From: Thermoplasmata archaeon
GTDB lineage: Archaea; Thermoplasmatota; Thermoplasmata; WALJ01
Assembly: GCA_015522885.1 (NCBI GenBank)
Contig: WALJ01000116.1
Location: 1 to 13,347 of the forward strand
Direction: 5' to 3'
Length of the DNA: 13,347 nucleotides
The notes below the pieces were generated by a model. It was not told where the DNA came from. It saw nothing but the letters and a program-made list of their open reading frames with translations, and searched no databases. The position numbers and the translations under genes were made by a program. Shown piece by piece: positions 1-6,865 of this stretch (positions are counted from its first letter, which is position 1; each line of letters opens with the position of its first letter).

Positions 1-220
1 CTTATATCTTTGATAGACATCTTTCCTCCGGTCGCTTCGCCTTCTTTTAGAAGGCTAGCTCAGGAGAATTCTTCCATAATTCTCCTTCGTGACTACCAGT
101 CGGAGACTTCATTAGTTTAGAAGCTTATGTCTCTGACTATATACGGATAATAAAACCTCCATACATCATCCCGGCGTGCCGGAACAATCTCCAAAATATC
201 GAAATCTTTCCTCCGTACCC
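1..220. other. Non-coding stretch with several short hairpins
   Basis: I see no convincing gene here. The stretch lies downstream (3') of the leftward DUF401 gene. It holds three perfect short inverted repeats: 39-45/49-55 (7 bp, TTT loop), 62-70/78-86 (9 bp, 7-nt loop CTTCCAT) and 171-175/178-182 (CCGGC/GCCGG). On the minus strand the last of these is followed by GGTTTTATT, so it could take part in ending the DUF401 transcript. The role of the first two is unknown, and the gene to the left lies outside the window. Confidence 0.5.
171..182 (-). terminator. Possible terminator of the DUF401 gene
   Basis: A perfect CCGGC-GT-GCCGG inverted repeat lies about 40 nt past the DUF401 stop. On the minus strand it is followed by the T-rich run GGTTTTATT (about 153-161). 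Archaeal terminators mainly need the T run, so the hairpin may be incidental. Confidence 0.25.
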
Positions 221-1441
221 TCAAAACAGGTAAAGCATCATCGAGTATCCCGCACCCAGCACGAAGAGCGCCAGCAACGGCAGATACAGCCTCCTGTAAA
301 CCTTCGGAAGTTCGGCTTTGAAGTAATCCGCAGAGAATATAAGACACAGATGCAGGGGAGACAGGAGAACCCCGATAAAGCCCGAGAGGTATGCGAGAGC
401 GAGCATTGCCGGTGAAACAAACCCTCCGGGAGCCAGCATAGGAAGCAGTATCGGAAAGCTTATGCCGACGAACGCCACAGTCAGGCCCGAGATTATTCCC
501 ACGAACATCGGAAGAACCACCACAACAGCTATTGCGGGGATGCCGTACATACTCATGAATGCGGGCAGAGCGGAGACCGCGCCGGTGAGTTCCAGAGAAC
601 CCTTGAAGATGACTATTGCAATTATTATCAGGAATATGTTCGGGTTAAGGGATTCGCGCAGCGCTTCCTTCAGTTTTTTCGCATCAAGGCGATACGCGAC
701 GAGCATCAGCAGGTCCGTTATGACGAGCGCATAAACAAGGTCCATGCCGGCACCTATGGAGACCGCTATGACGAACCAGACAGGCCACAGGACCCATACG
801 AACTCCTTAAGCCCGTTCATGTCCTTTTCGCCGTCACCCTGCCTTTTCACGGGCCTTATTCCGAAGTAATAGCCGACAAGAATGGAAATGACCGTTATCG
901 GAAAGAGAAGAAAAACAACATCTCTCACGGTTATTGCCAGAGTGGCGGCGGTGAGTATCACACCCTGATAGAACGGCCATGAGAACTCCCATACATGCCT
1001 GAACCAGTAGTTCACAAAGGTCCTTTCCTCGGCGCTCCTCTCCAGTTCATCCGCCGCCTTGTTGACCATCTGTGCGGATATCAGTGCTCCCGCAGGCATC
1101 GGGAGAAGGCCGATTATCGCCGGAATGGCCCCGTAGGAGACCCTTGCATCCGAAAAAGCCCTTTTCAGAGAGTCAGATATCTTCGTGAGCGTACCCGCTA
1201 CTTTCATCAGCCTGCTCATGAATATCACGAGGAATATCAGCGCCAGAAGCCTCAGGGAATCCCATGCTTTCAGTGAATTGAAAATTCCGAGGGACGAGTC
1301 GAAAATACCGAAACCGTAGGCCCCGTAGAGCACGACAGCGCCGAGAAAAATTGCAATCGAGAGGTGCAGCCTGAACTTTATCGAGACTATTATGACAGCG
1401 AAGGAGAGCAGAAGCACCAGAGTGCCCAGGGTCTCTTGCAT
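221..1441 (-). CDS. DUF401 family integral membrane protein (putative transporter)
   Basis: The 406-aa protein is almost entirely hydrophobic helices, with about ten to twelve predicted membrane segments beginning at residues 5-22 and 27-44 and ending at 384-404. Motifs recalled from the archaeal DUF401 family (type member AF0261) are visible: LLPMPAGALISAQ (112-124), NYWFRHVWEFSWPFYQG (144-160) and SPLHLCLIFSADYFKAELP (361-379). The family is uncharacterised. Its fold and paired motifs suggest a transporter of the ion-transporter superfamily, with substrate unknown. The frame stays open upstream to 1600, but that would run into the divergent PHP gene. The ATG at 1441 fits better because a TATA-like box is centred about 26 nt before it. 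It has no operon partner in the window. The family call is firm; transport is inference. Confidence 0.85.
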   Translation of the reverse strand: MQETLGTLVLLLSFAVIIVSIKFRLHLSIAIFLGAVVLYGAYGFGIFDSSLGIFNSLKAWDSLRLLALIFLVIFMSRLMKVAGTLTKISDSLKRAFSDARVSYGAIPAIIGLLPMPAGALISAQMVNKAADELERSAEERTFVNYWFRHVWEFSWPFYQGVILTAATLAITVRDVVFLLFPITVISILVGYYFGIRPVKRQGDGEKDMNGLKEFVWVLWPVWFVIAVSIGAGMDLVYALVITDLLMLVAYRLDAKKLKEALRESLNPNIFLIIIAIVIFKGSLELTGAVSALPAFMSMYGIPAIAVVVVLPMFVGIISGLTVAFVGISFPILLPMLAPGGFVSPAMLALAYLSGFIGVLLSPLHLCLIFSADYFKAELPKVYRRLYLPLLALFVLGAGYSMMLYLF

Positions 1442-1461
1442 GCTCGTGCAAAACACCCGCC

Positions 1462-1471
1462 TATTAAATTT
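1462..1471 (-). promoter_or_regulatory. TATA-like box for the DUF401 gene
   Basis: On the minus strand the sequence reads AATTTAATAG with an A/T-rich flank, centred about 26 nt before the ATG at 1441. This spacing predicts a leaderless transcript. Confidence 0.5.
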
Positions 1472-1542
1472 TTTACCGGAATTCGGTGCAATAATTTTTA
1501 TTACGCTCTCGCTCTCTTTTTCCGTGCCAAGCCCTCTATCCC

Positions 1543-1554
1543 TTAAACTTATAA
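1543..1554 (+). promoter_or_regulatory. TATA-like box for the PHP gene
   Basis: TTAAACTTATAA is centred about 27 nt before the ATG at 1576, which predicts a leaderless transcript. No SD-like sequence lies in front of the ATG. Confidence 0.5.
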
Positions 1555-1575
1555 CCGAAAGACATATGCAGGGAC

Positions 1576-2337
1576 ATGGAGCGCATGATCCCCTATTCAT
1601 CGGAAGAAAACAGGGCCGCTCAGAGGTCGGATTACGAGGATTTCCTCAGAATGAACCTCCACAACCACAGCACATTCTCGGACGGGATATTCGCACCCGA
1701 GGCCATAGTAAGAAAGGCAATAGCCTACGGTCTGAACTATGTGGGTATAACGGACCACTACCTCACCAGAAAGGTGCGCTCCATGGACAACTATGCACTG
1801 GAGAGATACATAGAGGCCGTAGGCGAGCTGAAAAATCAGTACTCCAGAGACATAAGGGTGCTTGCCGGAGTTGAGGTCGACAGCTCCAGAGATAGAACGA
1901 ACTTCGACTCCGTCAGATACGACCTCCTGAATTCTCTGGACTATGTGCTCTTCGAGTATGTGAACGATGACCTCTGGGAAGGGATGCACCTCTGGGAGCT
2001 CTTCGACATCGTGAAGAAGATAGAAGTACCCTGCGGGCTGGCGCACAACGACATAAGCAGAAATTTCAGGGAGATAGACTACGACGCTCTCCTCAACGTT
2101 CTGGAGGACAGCAGGATATTCGTGGAGCTCTCCTCTTCGCCGAGGAACTCGAAGTTCGGCAGGCCCTATTATCGCTTCGCAGTGGATTTCTTCGGCAGAC
2201 TCTCAGGCACGGAAGTTCAGGTATCCATAGGCACGGACACCCACACGAATCTCGAGGAGGTCGGAGAGATAAACGACGCCGTAGCTTTTGTAGAAGAGAT
2301 GAGACTCGAGGAGAATCTCATAACAAGGGTGCTGTGA
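1576..2337 (+). CDS. PHP-domain metal-dependent phosphoesterase-like protein
   Basis: The 253-aa protein carries the metal-binding motifs of the PHP superfamily in order: HNHSTFSDG (29-37, with H29, H31, D36), ITDH (58-61), GVEVD (98-102, E100), LAHND (155-159, H157) and GTDTH (219-223, D221, H223). All expected metal ligands are present, so it is probably an active hydrolase. PHP proteins include histidinol phosphatase, trinucleotide and nucleotide phosphatases and polymerase-associated nucleases, so the substrate cannot be named. The first 25 residues precede the domain and look flexible. The gene is the first of a two-gene unit: its TGA overlaps the ATG of the DUF2085 gene in TGATG. The start at 1576 is supported by the TATA-like box at 1543-1554. 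Confidence 0.85.
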   Translation: MERMIPYSSEENRAAQRSDYEDFLRMNLHNHSTFSDGIFAPEAIVRKAIAYGLNYVGITDHYLTRKVRSMDNYALERYIEAVGELKNQYSRDIRVLAGVEVDSSRDRTNFDSVRYDLLNSLDYVLFEYVNDDLWEGMHLWELFDIVKKIEVPCGLAHNDISRNFREIDYDALLNVLEDSRIFVELSSSPRNSKFGRPYYRFAVDFFGRLSGTEVQVSIGTDTHTNLEEVGEINDAVAFVEEMRLEENLITRVL

Positions 2338-2861
2338 TGGAGCTGAAAGATATCATCCGAATAGAAAGGAGGGAAATATCCGGACCAAGAGCCGTCATAA
2401 GTACCCTGCTCTTCGTGTTCGGCCTTCTTCTCGTTATCGCTCCGCTTCTGGAACCACCCGGCACGGTAAATTTCGGAGAAAACGGGATAGTCGGGGAATT
2501 CGAGCACTCCCAGAACATCTCCCGCATGCAGAACCCCATCTCAAAGGCAGTATACACATTCGGTGACTGGGAATGCCATCAGCACGCATCCCGCTCGTAT
2601 TTCCTCAACGGAAATCAGATGCCTGTCTGCTCCAGATGCACGGGAATCTTCCTTTCCATCTCGGTATTCGCTTTAATATTCGTGTTTTTCAGGATAAAGA
2701 TGCCTTTCTGGGTGATAATCGCGCTCATAGTCCCGTTAGCTCTGGACGGTGGGATACAGATGATAAGTTCCTACGAAAGCACGAACATCACGAGGCTTAT
2801 AACAGGCATACTCGCGGGATTCGCAACGATAGCGGCTCTGGATGCCATAATAGAGGATTAG
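2337..2861 (+). CDS. DUF2085 family membrane protein
   Basis: The 174-aa protein shows the DUF2085 pattern: CHQHASRSYFLNGNQMPVCSRCTGI (residues 80-104; C80, H81, C98, C101), then PLALDGGIQ (133-141), and a final membrane helix after SYESTNITRLITG. Predicted membrane helices lie at about 20-38, 104-120, 122-137 and 153-170. The paired Cys/His residues could bind metal or form disulfides, but the family has no known function. The segment between the first helix and the CHQ motif (about 40-70) probably lies outside the membrane. I chose ATG 2337 over GTG 2334 because GGTG at 2328-2331 stands 5 nt before it as an SD. It is translationally coupled to the PHP gene. It ends head-on against the amidohydrolase with a 4-nt stop overlap. 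Confidence 0.8.
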   Translation: MELKDIIRIERREISGPRAVISTLLFVFGLLLVIAPLLEPPGTVNFGENGIVGEFEHSQNISRMQNPISKAVYTFGDWECHQHASRSYFLNGNQMPVCSRCTGIFLSISVFALIFVFFRIKMPFWVIIALIVPLALDGGIQMISSYESTNITRLITGILAGFATIAALDAIIED

Positions 2862-4294
2862 CTGATGTTCTTTTCCACTTCTTCGAGTACCCCCTCTCCG
2901 TTCGGGTACAGTTTGGACCTGTTGAAATCGAAGAGGTTCCCTCTTATGAGATTTTTCCCCTCGCGGTCGTCAAAAAGAGCATTGAGAAACACTGACTCCT
3001 TCTTTCCGTTCACCAGATATGTTATCACTATCCCGTTGACCCTTGCCATAGGGAAGCTCTCCACTATGAGGTCTATGCCGAGTATTCTGGTGCTTCTGGC
3101 CTCTATCTCCTCCATTCCTATCTCGTGGAACTCCACCGCTCCCGATACCTTTCCACCGATGTGTCTGCTCGTAAAAGCACCGTGGGGCATCAGCCGGAGA
3201 GCGCTCATCCCGAATATGTTGGCAAGGTCCGACGGATTGCCGGGGAAGTCCCAGCTCAGCAGATATCTCAAAAGAGGCTGCATCCCGTAGGCAGGCGGGT
3301 AGGGATTGTCGGTTCCGAAGGCTATCTTAGATGACCAGTAATTACGCTTCGAATAGGCGAAGGAGAGGAAATACAGCTCTTCGACCTCTTTTCTCGTGAG
3401 GCTTTCCAGACCCGGTGCTTCGAACATCGCCTCATATTCTATCTTCCGGGCATTGGAAAAGAAAGTGTCATAGCTGTCGGGTTTCAGGGTGGACAGCTCT
3501 CCGAATATGTTGGGGTGGCTCAGGGCCTCGAAGAGCTTCGGGTTGTCCGAGCCGTTCCACGGAGCATGTCCGATTATGACCTTGAGTCTGGGTATCAGGT
3601 TGAGTTTCTCCTCCTTTACGAGCTCTTCCACGGTTTTTGCCACTGCTTTGTGCAGTTTCTCTCCCATATCGTCCTGGGTGTGGAAAATAGCGGGTATGTC
3701 GTGTTCCGCAAGCCTTTTCAGAACATTTCTCACGTTCTTGCTGTTAATCTTGAAGCTCTCGGATTTCGGATGCATTTTAAAGCCTTTCAGCCCCATCTGG
3801 GCACCGCTGTCCACGGTATCGAGTGCATCGCTGTGGTTCGGGTCCACCCTTCCGAAGCCGAAAAATCTGAGGTTGTTGTGCGGTTTTCTCTTCGGGGATT
3901 TCTCTGTCAACAGCTGTCTGACGGATTCGTTGATCCTTCTGTAATCTCTCGGAAGCGGGTCCGGAATATCGGACGGAAAGGTTATGAAGAAATCGAAGCC
4001 GAGATATCTGGTTATGTGCTTGCTTATGTCCTCGGAGTGCACGAGGGTATAAAGGTCCCTCTGGCAGAAATCATAGAAATCAGGGATTTTTTTCTCGAGC
4101 TTCCATGGGAAGGAGTACCTGAACTCTTTTGGATTTTCCTTCATATCCTTTACAATCTCTTTTATGCTCCGGTGATACCTGCTCACGAATTCGGAAGGTA
4201 ACAGGCCTTTCAGCCCCTCCACCTTTATATGTGTGTGGGCATCGACCATTATGAAGTTTCGGGTCTGTTCGTACTCATCTTTTACCAGCAGCAC
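2858..4294 (-). CDS. Amidohydrolase-family metal-dependent hydrolase with a C-terminal extension
   Basis: The 478-aa protein has an Amidohydro_2 (COG2159-like) TIM-barrel layout: VDAHTHI (17-23; H20, H22), GFKMHP (171-176), IFHTQDD (203-209; H205), IIGHAPW (240-246; H243) and FGTDNPYPP (326-334; D329). These are the expected metal and catalytic positions, so an active hydrolase or decarboxylase is likely, with unknown substrate. Residues from about 375 onward form an extra block of roughly 100 aa, mostly predicted beta strands, that I do not recognise. The start is GTG at 4294, because GGAGG (4303-4307) stands 8 nt in front. An ATG at 4249 (MVDAHTHI) is a possible shorter start but has no SD. 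The GTG start overlaps the upstream ligase by 20 nt, so the two should be co-translated. Confidence 0.8.
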   Translation of the reverse strand: MLLVKDEYEQTRNFIMVDAHTHIKVEGLKGLLPSEFVSRYHRSIKEIVKDMKENPKEFRYSFPWKLEKKIPDFYDFCQRDLYTLVHSEDISKHITRYLGFDFFITFPSDIPDPLPRDYRRINESVRQLLTEKSPKRKPHNNLRFFGFGRVDPNHSDALDTVDSGAQMGLKGFKMHPKSESFKINSKNVRNVLKRLAEHDIPAIFHTQDDMGEKLHKAVAKTVEELVKEEKLNLIPRLKVIIGHAPWNGSDNPKLFEALSHPNIFGELSTLKPDSYDTFFSNARKIEYEAMFEAPGLESLTRKEVEELYFLSFAYSKRNYWSSKIAFGTDNPYPPAYGMQPLLRYLLSWDFPGNPSDLANIFGMSALRLMPHGAFTSRHIGGKVSGAVEFHEIGMEEIEARSTRILGIDLIVESFPMARVNGIVITYLVNGKKESVFLNALFDDREGKNLIRGNLFDFNRSKLYPNGEGVLEEVEKNIS

Positions 4295-5795
4295 TTTTAC
4301 TGCCTCCGAGCGCTTCTCTGCAGTTTATCGGGTTTCTCACCATCGGGTCATACCACATGTTCCTTCCGTTTCTGGTGGCAATGAGCATCTTTTTGATGAC
4401 CGTCTCCATATTTCCCCCGTTTCTTGCGTATTCCATCATCCAGTACTGGGCAAGAGAGGAACCGTTACCTTCGCAGGCATAGACGGACTCCCTTATCGGA
4501 TTGAGGAAGAGGGAGTATATCACCTTCATCTCCCTGAACTCGGGGCTCAGAAAGTTCAGCATCTCCAGTACCGCATCCGAGAATATCGGGTCCGCAAACC
4601 TGGAGCGCTTCAGTTTAACCGACTTTCTGGACAATAGGGAAATCCTTTTCGGTTTGAACCAGTTTCCGCCCTGCACGGCCACCTTCTTCATCGCAAAGAG
4701 GTCAGCGCTCTTCGTCCTCATGGCTTTTTTCAATGCAGGGTCAAGCCGCTCTCTGTTCTCCGCCATGTGCTTCGCTTTCAGGGCTATCGCCTGTATTATC
4801 ATCGCAATACCGATTCTACGGGCGACACTGGGCTGCGAGTCGGATATCCGAATTTCGGTGGTATGGTTGGACGGAGACCAAGGATCCATATCGAGAAAGT
4901 GTGTGTTCGTCCTGTATGAATTGTTCTGCTTTTTGAACTCCTTTATGAACTCGTCTGGATTCTCCCAGCCTTTTTGAAGATAAGGCATATATTCTCTCGA
5001 AGAAAAGTTGCACAGGTGCTTCTTGTTGTGCATTATCCTCAGGCTTCTCACGCTTCCCGGGAAAGGAGCGTCGTAATCCCCGTACCTTATCCTTCCGGTG
5101 ATCTTGCCGTCTATGAAAGGGGAATTTGCGGAGAGCATCAGGGTCTGAGGCATGAAGAGCCTCATAAGATGATAGAAATTGGAGAGTATCGCCTTCTGTT
5201 CCTTCGAATTCTCATCCATGAGTATCCCGATGTGGTGGTGGTCTCCGCAGGTCGGGAAAGACTCTCCTCTCATGGCCTCCTGAAGGTCCTCGTACGGGTT
5301 CGAGCCCGCTGCCATTGCATAGACCTTGAGATTTATCTCTTCCAACCTGTCCACTATCAGGCTTATCAGAGCCGAGGTCCACCACGCAAGTTCATAGAAG
5401 GAATCGGCGGGAGGGGTGGCAATTTCCAGAACAGGCCATTCCACTACGTTTCTATCTATGGAAAGCAGTTCATTCGTCACCTTCTTTCCCCTGACATCAT
5501 AGTCCACCTTCAGGGCATCGTATGTCGACCCCTTTGACTGTTCCCAGTATATTCTCAGAACCTTTTTCCTGTACTCCGGAGGCATTCTTCTCTGAAGTTT
5601 AATAGCAAGCTCGGCATCGGTCATCTTTCCGTATATCTTTTCCACCGCGCCGTGCCCCAGCTTCTTTCCCCTGTTGGTGACGAGGAAGTATTCCATCTCA
5701 AGGGCATGGTTGAACGGGAGCTTGGAGCAGTCTCCTTCTACGGTGAGCGCATGCTTGGCTCCGGCCTTGTCATACCATCGACTTTTATCCGACAT
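4275..5795 (-). CDS. GCS2-family carboxylate-amine ligase (glutamate-cysteine ligase-like)
   Basis: The 506-aa protein carries the signature blocks of the GCS2/COG2170 ATP-grasp-like ligases: LEMEYFLV (32-39), EWPVLEIATPP (119-129), CGDHHHIGI (183-191), LMLSANSPFIDG (219-230) and TEIRISDSQPSV (313-324). Family members join the gamma-carboxylate of glutamate, or a similar acid, to an amine using ATP. Known cases make gamma-glutamylcysteine. The archaeal members are mostly uncharacterised, and nothing here fixes the amine. At 506 aa it is longer than the usual 370-420 aa; the surplus lies partly in a 48-118 insert and partly in the C-terminus past about 370. It is the first gene of a two-gene unit and overlaps the amidohydrolase by 20 nt. 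ATG 5795 has a TATA-like box about 29 nt upstream. Confidence 0.82.
   Translation of the reverse strand: MSDKSRWYDKAGAKHALTVEGDCSKLPFNHALEMEYFLVTNRGKKLGHGAVEKIYGKMTDAELAIKLQRRMPPEYRKKVLRIYWEQSKGSTYDALKVDYDVRGKKVTNELLSIDRNVVEWPVLEIATPPADSFYELAWWTSALISLIVDRLEEINLKVYAMAAGSNPYEDLQEAMRGESFPTCGDHHHIGILMDENSKEQKAILSNFYHLMRLFMPQTLMLSANSPFIDGKITGRIRYGDYDAPFPGSVRSLRIMHNKKHLCNFSSREYMPYLQKGWENPDEFIKEFKKQNNSYRTNTHFLDMDPWSPSNHTTEIRISDSQPSVARRIGIAMIIQAIALKAKHMAENRERLDPALKKAMRTKSADLFAMKKVAVQGGNWFKPKRISLLSRKSVKLKRSRFADPIFSDAVLEMLNFLSPEFREMKVIYSLFLNPIRESVYACEGNGSSLAQYWMMEYARNGGNMETVIKKMLIATRNGRNMWYDPMVRNPINCREALGGSKSAAGKR
4303..4307 (-). promoter_or_regulatory. Ribosome binding site deciding the amidohydrolase start
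   Basis: GGAGG on the minus strand lies 8 nt before GTG 4294, inside the end of the ligase gene. It favours the GTG over the more familiar-looking ATG at 4249. Confidence 0.65.
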
Positions 5796-5819
5796 AAAAC
5801 GGGATGGTATCGCTCATGG

Positions 5820-5830
5820 CTTTTAAAGCT
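5820..5830 (-). promoter_or_regulatory. TATA-like box for the ligase-amidohydrolase unit
   Basis: AGCTTTAAAAG on the minus strand is centred about 29 nt before ATG 5795. The spacing is at the long end of the range seen in this window. Confidence 0.4.
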
Positions 5831-5861
5831 TTGGACTGCGCCGCGCATCTCGAAAAAAACC

Positions 5862-6266
5862 TCACCTGAGCCTGAAAGTGTATCTCAGAGGAGCTTTCTT
5901 TTCCATACCTGTCCTGTACCCGCAGTTCCCGCAGACATAACCGAGAACGACGACGTCTCCGTCCAGTGTCCGGTTCATTTCCGGCCGCATCGCTTCTCCG
6001 CAGACCATGCACTTAACATCGCCTTCCAGCCTCTCGCCCGTCTCCTTTGTGATGACATCTATCTCAACCTTTTTCGACACGGCGACGATCTTTCTGAGCC
6101 GCTGAGGGCCTATCCTCCACCTGCTGTTTTCCGTCCTGGCCCGCATATTAACGAGTTTTGTCAGCATTTTAAGTGAACTGACTATCCCATACTCCTCCAG
6201 TATCTCGATGGAAATTCTCAGAACATCTTCGGGCTTCGGTATCTCATAGATTCCTTTCCGGCTCAT
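5862..6266 (-). CDS. Probable HTH plus zinc-ribbon protein
   Basis: The 134-aa protein has a charged, helix-rich first part. Residues 11-75 look like a winged-helix region, with IVSSLKMLTKLVNMRART as one helical pair. A zinc ribbon follows with C86-x2-C89 (KCMVCG) and C112-x2-C115 (VCGNCGY). Small archaeal proteins with this layout are usually predicted transcription or nucleic-acid-binding factors, and that is the most I can say. The frame continues to a TTG at 6275, but I chose ATG 6266 because the TATA-like box at 6286-6296 is centred 25 nt before it, matching the leaderless pattern of its neighbours. It appears to be its own transcription unit, separate from the acidic gene 50 nt upstream and from the ligase downstream. 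Confidence 0.7.
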   Translation of the reverse strand: MSRKGIYEIPKPEDVLRISIEILEEYGIVSSLKMLTKLVNMRARTENSRWRIGPQRLRKIVAVSKKVEIDVITKETGERLEGDVKCMVCGEAMRPEMNRTLDGDVVVLGYVCGNCGYRTGMEKKAPLRYTFRLR

Positions 6267-6285
6267 GGGCGTCAATGATTCTTTC

Positions 6286-6296
6286 GATATTTAAAA
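6286..6296 (-). promoter_or_regulatory. TATA-like box for the zinc-ribbon gene
   Basis: TTTTAAATATC on the minus strand is centred 25 nt before ATG 6266. It is the main reason for preferring that ATG over the TTG at 6275. Confidence 0.55.
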
Positions 6297-6316
6297 TTTA
6301 AGAAAAATTAAGGGGT

Positions 6317-6568
6317 TTATGCTAGGGCGAACTCCGCACTCATCGTTGCGTACTCCTCCTGGTACATCGTCTCTCCCGATATCTCCATTTCCATCTCTTC
6401 GAGCTCGTTAACTATCGCTACAAGCTCGGATACATCTTCTCCCATGGCGTAGAGTTCGAATACCAGGTCTTTCATATCTTTCATCGTGTGCGTTTTCATC
6501 CACTCCACGACCGCTTCGTCGTGAAGTTCAAAGCCCAGATTTTCAGGCGTTATTGCTTCGGTGCTCAT
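6317..6568 (-). CDS. Very acidic small protein of unknown function
   Basis: I do not recognise this 83-aa protein. It contains 21 Asp/Glu residues, three Lys and no Arg, giving a strong negative charge. It has no Cys, no signal peptide and no membrane segment. The middle (about 30-62) reads as helix, including ELVAIVNELEEMEMEIS, and the methionine content is high. Small acidic proteins of this kind are sometimes DNA mimics or charged partners of nucleic-acid-binding proteins, but that is only a suggestion here. The gene diverges from the RPA operon. Unlike most first genes in the window it has a predicted leader of about 38 nt, and a perfect palindrome sits on its predicted transcription start. 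No SD better than GGGATG precedes the ATG. Confidence 0.65.
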   Translation of the reverse strand: MSTEAITPENLGFELHDEAVVEWMKTHTMKDMKDLVFELYAMGEDVSELVAIVNELEEMEMEISGETMYQEEYATMSAEFALA

Positions 6569-6600
6569 TTTTGCATCCCGTTCCTGTCGGACTAATGTCA

Positions 6601-6610
6601 GACAATTGTC
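6601..6610. promoter_or_regulatory. Palindromic operator candidate for the acidic gene
   Basis: GACAATTGTC is a perfect 10-nt palindrome. It lies where transcription should start, about 26 nt downstream of the TATA box at 6628-6636. It is flanked by TGTCA (6597-6601) and the inverted TGACA (6622-6626). The position is typical of archaeal repressor sites that block the polymerase. Confidence 0.45.
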
Positions 6611-6627
6611 CGCTAAATGTATGACAC

Positions 6628-6636
6628 TATTTAATA
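6628..6636 (-). promoter_or_regulatory. TATA-like box for the acidic gene
   Basis: TATTAAATA on the minus strand predicts a start of transcription near 6606, giving a leader of about 38 nt before ATG 6568. Confidence 0.5.
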
Positions 6637-6741
6637 CTTTCGGTCAATCCCAGTATCTTATGTTTGTACGCCCACATCCGTCACATATAGCTCATGTCAA
6701 AGCCCTTATCGGACAGCACTTTCACTCACCCCCTCTAAACC

Positions 6742-6748
6742 TATATAT
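6742..6748 (+). promoter_or_regulatory. TATA box of the RPA operon
   Basis: TATATAT, preceded by CTAAACC, is the best TATA box in the window. Transcription should start about 25-28 nt downstream, close to the ATG at 6770, leaving a leader of about 65 nt before the RPA gene. Confidence 0.6.
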
Positions 6749-6769
6749 GCTATCACTTCTTACCCGGAT

Positions 6770-6865
6770 ATGAGGCGAAGAACCGGCACTTCCATGCCGG
6801 CAAAGACCTCGAGAACTAAAAAGGAGGAAACAAAATGGAAAAAGAAGAACTTGCGCTCCGCATAG
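6770..6865 (+). CDS. Candidate leaderless upstream ORF in the RPA leader
   Basis: A 31-codon frame starts at ATG 6770, exactly where the RPA promoter predicts the first transcribed base, and stops at TAG 6863-6865 inside the RPA gene in another frame. The peptide is strongly basic: it begins MRRRTGTSMPAKTSRTKK and ends WKKKNLRSA. A ribosome translating it would melt the hairpin at 6783-6800 and cover the RPA ribosome binding site. It may be a leader peptide or chance. I infer it only from spacing, since leaderless starts are the rule among neighbouring genes. Confidence 0.3.
   Translation: MRRRTGTSMPAKTSRTKKEETKWKKKNLRSA
6783..6800 (+). promoter_or_regulatory. Hairpin in the RPA mRNA leader
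   Basis: CCGGCA and TGCCGG form a perfect 6-bp stem with the 6-nt loop CTTCCA. It stands 22 nt upstream of the RPA SD and inside the candidate upstream ORF. Confidence 0.5.
6823..6827 (+). promoter_or_regulatory. Strong ribosome binding site of the RPA gene
   Basis: GGAGG stands 7 nt before ATG 6835. A strong SD on a first gene is unusual here, where other first genes appear leaderless. Confidence 0.8.

Noticed and set aside
71..6794. Shared CTTCCA loop in the hairpins at 62-86 and 6783-6800
   Set aside because: Six or seven matching bases recur often by chance, the stems are unrelated, and the two contexts differ.
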